Origin: Chitinophagaceae bacterium
GTDB taxonomy: Bacteria; Bacteroidota; Bacteroidia; Chitinophagales; Chitinophagaceae
DNA length: 37,904 nt
Reading direction: 5' to 3'
Assembly: GCA_025923075.1 (NCBI GenBank)
Contig: JAICGN010000032.1
Coordinates: 1 to 37,904 of the forward strand
Position 1 is the stretch's first letter, and each line of letters opens with the position of its first letter. The notes below the pieces were generated by a model. The model worked only from the letters and a program-made list of their open reading frames with translations. It was not told the DNA's origin and made no database searches. The position numbers and the translations under genes are program-made. Below, one piece after another: positions 34,273 through 37,904 of this stretch.

Positions 34273-34992
34273 ATGAAGAAAACCTTTCTTTCCTTACTGC
34301 TGCTTGGTGGACTGATTACCACCTCGTTCGCACAAAAAACCATCAACGATGCAAATGCTGAAAAAAGAACCGTGGGCAGCTTCCATGGCATCGAAGTCGC
34401 TACCGGTATAGAACTCACATTAACAAAAGGCACGACCGAAGAGGTGGCAGTGAGTGCTTCCGAAAAAGAATTCCGTGATAAAATTGTAACTGAAGTGGTA
34501 AACGGCATCCTAAAAATTCATTATGAACCCAAATCCGGCGCTATTAACCGCAAAAATGAAAACAAGAAGTTAAAAGCTTATGTTTCCTATAAGACGCTTG
34601 ATCTGCTTTACGCAACCACTGGTGCTGAAGTAGATATCGATGGCGTGTTGGAGGCAACCACGCTTGAAATGAAGGCAAATACGGGAGGCCAGGTAAGAGG
34701 TGAAATAAACATTGGCACACTGAATGTTGATCAGAATACCGGCTCAAAAATTACTTTGACGGGTAGGGTAGATAAATTGGATGCACAGGGTGATACAGGC
34801 AGCAAGTTCCAGGGGGAAAATCTAACGACAAATACCTGCGTGGTTGAAATGAGTACGGGTGCCGGCATTTATATTTCAGTAGAAAAAGAATTAAATGTGA
34901 AAGCAAATACGGGAGGCTATATAAAATACAAAGGCAATGCAGGTATCCGTGAAATAAAAACAAATACGGGCGGAACTGTTTCCAGAATTTAA
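34273..34992 (+). CDS. Head-GIN-domain (DUF2807) exported protein, tandem copy 1
   Basis: A 239-residue exported protein. Signal peptide MKKTFLSLLLLGGLITTSFAQ. The rest is one head-GIN domain (DUF2807), predicted to wind as a parallel beta-helix. It opens KTINDANAEKRTVGSFHGIEVATG and then has short repeats at the turns, here with Asn/Asp-Thr-Gly: ATTGAEV, ANTGGQV, QNTGSKI, GDTGSKF, MSTGAGI, ANTGGYI, TNTGGTV. Function is unknown; location is probably periplasmic or surface. First of three tandem paralogues, 52 bp before the next. Confidence 0.9.
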   Translation: MKKTFLSLLLLGGLITTSFAQKTINDANAEKRTVGSFHGIEVATGIELTLTKGTTEEVAVSASEKEFRDKIVTEVVNGILKIHYEPKSGAINRKNENKKLKAYVSYKTLDLLYATTGAEVDIDGVLEATTLEMKANTGGQVRGEINIGTLNVDQNTGSKITLTGRVDKLDAQGDTGSKFQGENLTTNTCVVEMSTGAGIYISVEKELNVKANTGGYIKYKGNAGIREIKTNTGGTVSRI

Positions 34993-35044
34993 AAAGTATA
35001 GCCATTTCATCGGACAAATTTTTAAAAAATTTAAAACCAAACAG

Positions 35045-35758
35045 ATGAAAAAATTATTTAGCCTTTTTGTAGTAACAGGATTGATCATAAACGCTTCGGC
35101 GCAGAAAACAATTAAAGATGCCAATGCAGAAAAAAGAAATGTATCGGGTTTTCATGCAATTGAAGTCTCAGGTGGTATTGATTTGTATCTGAGCCAGGGA
35201 GATGAAGCAGTTGCAGTTAGCGCTTCAAAAGATGAATACCGGGATAAAATTGTAACAGAAGTAAAGAACGGAGTGTTGAAGATCTGGTTTGACTGGAAAA
35301 GTAATATAAGGATCGATTGGGGAAATCATAAATTGAAAGCTTATGTTTCCTGCAAAAATCTTGATGGATTAGAAGCATCAGGGGGTTCCGATGTTGAAGT
35401 GGATGGGTTATTAAAAACCACAAAGCTTGATTTAGAAATTTCAGGCGGTTCAGATTTTAAGGGAAAACTGGAATCAGATGAGTTAACAGTAAATGCAAGC
35501 GGGGGAAGTGACGTTTCAATTTCAGGCAAAGCAACAAGACTTACAATTGAAGCAAGTGGTGGAAGTGATTTCGGCGGTTATGACTTTGCTGCAGATATTT
35601 GTAATATAGAAGCCAGCGGAGGAAGTGACGTGCATGTTACGGTAAATAAAGAGCTTTCGGCAAGTGCCAGTGGCGGCAGCGATGTTTATTATAAAGGAAG
35701 CGGGTTGATCAGGGATGTTAAAACAAGCGGAAGTAGCATTAAAAAAGTTAGTAAATAA
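35045..35758 (+). CDS. Head-GIN-domain (DUF2807) exported protein, tandem copy 2
   Basis: A 237-residue paralogue. Signal peptide MKKLFSLFVVTGLIINASAQ, then KTIKDANAEKRNVSGFHAIEVSGG as in the neighbours. The helix turns carry SGGSD six times (EASGGSDV, EISGGSDF, NASGGSDV, EASGGSDF, EASGGSDV, SASGGSDV). The closing GLIRDVKTSGSS matches copy 3. Between copies 1 and 3 with gaps of 52 and 26 bp, so co-transcription is likely. No enzymatic residue pattern is seen. Function unknown. Confidence 0.9.
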   Translation: MKKLFSLFVVTGLIINASAQKTIKDANAEKRNVSGFHAIEVSGGIDLYLSQGDEAVAVSASKDEYRDKIVTEVKNGVLKIWFDWKSNIRIDWGNHKLKAYVSCKNLDGLEASGGSDVEVDGLLKTTKLDLEISGGSDFKGKLESDELTVNASGGSDVSISGKATRLTIEASGGSDFGGYDFAADICNIEASGGSDVHVTVNKELSASASGGSDVYYKGSGLIRDVKTSGSSIKKVSK

Positions 35759-35784
35759 TTTTACTTCGCATAAAAAATAATGAA

Positions 35785-36507
35785 ATGAAAAAGATACAAG
35801 TGATGTTGATAGCAATGTTATTGAGTACAGTTTTGTTTGCGCAGAAAACAATTAACGACCCGAATGCTGAGTCGAGGAATCTGACTGGCTTTCATGCCAT
35901 CAGAATTTCAAATGCTTTTGATGTGTACATTTCGCAGGGCAATGAAGATGCGGTGGCCATCAGCGCTTCGAAACCTGAATACAAAGCAAAGATCATCACA
36001 AAAGTTGAGAACGGCGTATTGATCATTCGTTTTGATGACGATAAAAAATTCTGGAAAGGATGGAATGGAGATAAACAAAAATTAACCGCCTACATATCTG
36101 TAAAAAAATTGGACAGGTTGAATGTAAGCGGCGCCTGTGATGTTTTTTTGGAAGGTGGTATTTCAGCGGAGGAACTTGCTGTGGATCTGTCCGGAGCAAG
36201 TGACCTGAAAGGAAAAATAGACGCGAAAAAACTTTCTTTTGATATCAGCGGCGCATCCGATGCAACCATTTCCGGGAATGCTGCCGAACTGAAGGTGGAT
36301 GCAAGCGGGGCCAGTGATTTCAAGGGTTTTGATCTCGTTACTAATTATTGTACTGCCGGAGCTTCAGGGGCATCTTCGGTAAATATCACAGTAAATAAAG
36401 AATTAAGCGCACATGCGAGCGGAGCGAGCAGTGTGAGATTTAAAGGTGAAGGATTGATTCGTGATATTAAAACAAGTGGGTCAAGTAATGTCTCTCGGAA
36501 GTCGTAA
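35785..36507 (+). CDS. Head-GIN-domain (DUF2807) exported protein, tandem copy 3
   Basis: A 240-residue third paralogue. Signal peptide MKKIQVMLIAMLLSTVLFAQ, then KTINDPNAESRNLTGFHAIRISNA. The turn motif here is SGA(S/C)(D/S): NVSGACDV, DLSGASDL, DISGASDA, DASGASDF, GASGASSV, HASGASSV. It ends GLIRDIKTSGSSNVSRKS. The transcript ends at the long hairpin 36522-36560. Function unknown; the three copies probably arose by tandem duplication. Confidence 0.9.
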   Translation: MKKIQVMLIAMLLSTVLFAQKTINDPNAESRNLTGFHAIRISNAFDVYISQGNEDAVAISASKPEYKAKIITKVENGVLIIRFDDDKKFWKGWNGDKQKLTAYISVKKLDRLNVSGACDVFLEGGISAEELAVDLSGASDLKGKIDAKKLSFDISGASDATISGNAAELKVDASGASDFKGFDLVTNYCTAGASGASSVNITVNKELSAHASGASSVRFKGEGLIRDIKTSGSSNVSRKS

Positions 36508-36521
36508 CATAGAGGGTAAGA

Positions 36522-36560
36522 AAAAGAAATGCGTCCTGAAATCGGGGCGCATTTCTTTTG
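36522..36560 (+). terminator. Terminator of the head-GIN operon
   Basis: A 15-bp stem with one G-U pair: 36522-36536 (AAAAGAAATGCGTCC) with 36545-36559 (ending GCGCATTTCTTTT), 8-nt loop. The T-run of its right arm ends in TTTTG, which also serves as the -33 box of the next promoter. Confidence 0.8.
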
Positions 36561-36588
36561 GATAGTAAGGCATCAACCCATACCTTTG
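36556..36588 (+). promoter_or_regulatory. Promoter of tRNA-fMet
   Basis: TTTTG (36556-36560) and TACCTTTG (36581-36588) are spaced 20 nt, matching the Bacteroidota consensus. The mature tRNA begins 10 nt after the -7 box, so the 5' leader is only a few bases. Confidence 0.75.
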
Positions 36589-36598
36589 CGCTCCATAT

Positions 36599-36670
<72 letters not shown>

Positions 36671-36674
36671 CAAA

Positions 36675-36701
36675 GGGGACAAGCAGTTGTCCCCGTTTTT
36701 A
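36675..36701 (+). terminator. Terminator of tRNA-fMet
   Basis: GGGGACAA (36675-36682) pairs perfectly with TTGTCCCC (36687-36694) around loop GCAG, followed by GTTTTTATT. It starts 5 nt after the tRNA. Confidence 0.88.
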
Positions 36702-36792
36702 TTCATTGCAGGCGCAAACCGCAGCAATAGAATTTGATTACCTCCTCAATTTCTTCGCTCATGGCTTGTACTTGCTGTTATAAGCTAACTCA

Positions 36793-37662
36793 ATGAAAGT
36801 CGGGTTTGTAAATATTTTTGGTAAACCTAATGCAGGCAAAAGCACTTTGCTCAATGCATTGATGGAAGAAAAGCTTGCCATTGTTTCATCTAAAGTGCAA
36901 ACAACAAGACATCGTATTAAGGGAATTTTAACAGAGAAAGATTATCAAATTGTTTTTTCTGACACACCCGGCATTATAGAACCGAAGTACAAGTTGCATG
37001 AAAAAATGATGGGCGCTGTAAAAAATTCATTGGAAGATGCCGATGTTGCGTTGCTGATCGTTGATGTCAACGAAGATTTACAGGATTGTGATGCCGTTTT
37101 CGGTGCATTAAAACTTAACGTACCTGCAATTGTTGTTATTAATAAGATCGACAGGGCGAGCCAGGAAAAAATAAAAGATGCAGTAGATTTTTTTTCGGAT
37201 AAATCATATTGTAAAAAAACTATAACAATTTCTGCTTCAAGTGGCATCAATAAAAAGAAATTTTTAAAAGAGATACTTGAGTTTTTACCTGAAGGAGAAC
37301 CTTTCTTTGACAGTGAGGAGATTTCAGATTTGCAAACAAGGTTTTTCGTAGGCGAATTAATAAGGGAAAAAATTTATGAGCTTTTTGGGGATGAGATACC
37401 TTACCAGGCAACTGTTCTTGTAAACGAGTTCAAGGAAAAAACTACACTCGTAAAAATTGCCGCAGCCATAATCGTACAAAGAGAATCGCAGAAAGCAATT
37501 ATACTCGGAGAAGGCGGTAAAATGATAAAAAAGCTTGGAACAGAAGCAAGGAAATCAATTGAAGATTTTTTACAGCAAAAGATTTTTTTAGAGCTTTTTG
37601 TAAAAGTAAGGGATAAATGGAGGGATAATGATACCTGGCTGAGAGAGTACGGTTATCACTAA
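36793..37662 (+). CDS. era: GTPase Era
   Basis: A 289-residue GTPase that binds the 3' end of 16S rRNA during small-subunit assembly. GTPase motifs: G1 GKPNAGKST (about 10-18), switch I around VQTTRHRIKG, G3 SDTPGI, G4 NKID, G5 SASSG. The C-terminal KH domain includes IIVQRESQKAIILGEGGKMIKKLG (with the GxxG-type loop) and ends LELFVKVRDKWRDN. Complete and typical in length. The gene for another ribosome-assembly GTPase, der, follows 124 bp later in the same direction. Confidence 0.96.
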   Translation: MKVGFVNIFGKPNAGKSTLLNALMEEKLAIVSSKVQTTRHRIKGILTEKDYQIVFSDTPGIIEPKYKLHEKMMGAVKNSLEDADVALLIVDVNEDLQDCDAVFGALKLNVPAIVVINKIDRASQEKIKDAVDFFSDKSYCKKTITISASSGINKKKFLKEILEFLPEGEPFFDSEEISDLQTRFFVGELIREKIYELFGDEIPYQATVLVNEFKEKTTLVKIAAAIIVQRESQKAIILGEGGKMIKKLGTEARKSIEDFLQQKIFLELFVKVRDKWRDNDTWLREYGYH

Positions 37663-37762
37663 ACCCTGGCCCCCAAAGAGGTACTCAGGTTGAACTTGTT
37701 TGATTTTATCTTTATAAAAATTAGATTTTATTTGTAAGCAATTTTTTTAAACAGGGTTTAAA

Positions 37763-37778
37763 AGTCCCTTTAGGGATT
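37763..37778. repeat. Short palindrome AGTCCCTTTAGGGATT before der
   Basis: TCCC (37765-37768) and GGGA (37773-37776) with loop TTTA, extended by A-T and G-T pairs. It lies 9 nt before the der ATG, and resembles TCCCxTTTAxGGGA-type elements that I associate with Bacteroidota spacers. It may be a leader hairpin or a dispersed repeat. Confidence 0.35.
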
Positions 37779-37786
37779 GAGGGTTT

Positions 37787-37904
37787 ATGGGATTTACATT
37801 AGCAATAACAGGAAGGCCTAACGTAGGCAAGAGCACACTCTTTAATCGCTTATTAGAGCAACGCAAAGCTATTGTAGATGACATAAGTGGCGTAACTCGT
37901 GACA
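37787..37904 (+). CDS. der: Ribosome-assembly GTPase Der, N-terminal part (cut by window edge)
   Basis: The last 118 bases encode [20 protein letters not shown] and on through [19 protein letters not shown], the G1 and switch I of the first GTPase domain of Der (EngA), a 50S-assembly factor with two tandem GTPase domains. The remaining roughly 400 residues are outside the window. Start is the ATG at 37787. Confidence 0.93.
   Translation, partial: MGFTLAITGRPNVGKSTLFNRLLEQRKAIVDDISGVTRD

Overview
The window is chromosomal DNA of a Bacteroidota member, most likely from the Chitinophagaceae or a close relative. Seen in the sequence: about 40% GC, promoters of the Bacteroidota type (TTG, about 20 nt, TAnnTTTG), few Shine-Dalgarno sequences, and typical families (head-GIN/DUF2807, DUF4251, DUF1080, a TonB-dependent receptor, a plant-like long IspH, a dimeric NADP-isocitrate dehydrogenase). 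The family or genus assignment is inference from gene content. I see no transposase, phage, CRISPR array, plasmid or defence island; it reads as ordinary core and accessory chromosome.

Layout. 1-4.3 kb: the start of a GNAT acetyltransferase gene cut by the window edge, icd with its promoter and terminator, three tandem Crp/Fnr-like regulators, and a convergent L-2-amino-thiazoline-4-carboxylate hydrolase-like gene. 4.3-6.9 kb: a two-gene manganese operon, mntR then an NRAMP transporter fused to a universal stress domain, with a DtxR-type palindrome lying on its promoter. 6.9-17.5 kb: a lipoprotein, a GlgP-like glucan glycosyltransferase lacking the PLP lysine, ispH, an AHSA1/SRPBCC protein, a secreted S9 peptidase, a secreted S10 carboxypeptidase and an MFS transporter. 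17.5-22.8 kb (all minus): small secreted or lipid-anchored proteins (SIMPL-like, lipocalin-like, NTF2-like, DUF1080), a PaaI thioesterase, DUF1330, a cupin, a metzincin-like lipoprotein and a GNAT enzyme. 23-25.9 kb: a DUF4251 protein, a membrane-anchored protein of unknown function, and a KdgF-like cupin plus an SDR lacking the usual catalytic Tyr/Lys. 26.2-31.7 kb: HtrA protease, LuxC-type acyl-CoA reductase divergent from a ferredoxin, and ddl-PASTA-rhodanese. 31.8-34.2 kb: a TonB-dependent receptor behind a TPP riboswitch, so probably a thiamin-compound importer. 34.3-36.5 kb: three tandem head-GIN proteins. 36.5-37.9 kb: an initiator tRNA-fMet with its own promoter and terminator, era, and the start of der.

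Most notable: (1) the GlgP-like enzyme with Thr at the PLP lysine; (2) the three adjacent head-GIN paralogues, each carrying its own uniform turn motif (NTG, SGGSD or SGASD); (3) the mntR-mntH/Usp operon with an operator over its promoter; (4) the lone TPP-riboswitch receptor; (5) the compact tRNA-fMet unit; (6) the metzincin-like lipoprotein with a one-residue longer zinc motif. None amounts to a proven new system. The head-GIN trio and the PLP-less enzyme are the best leads.
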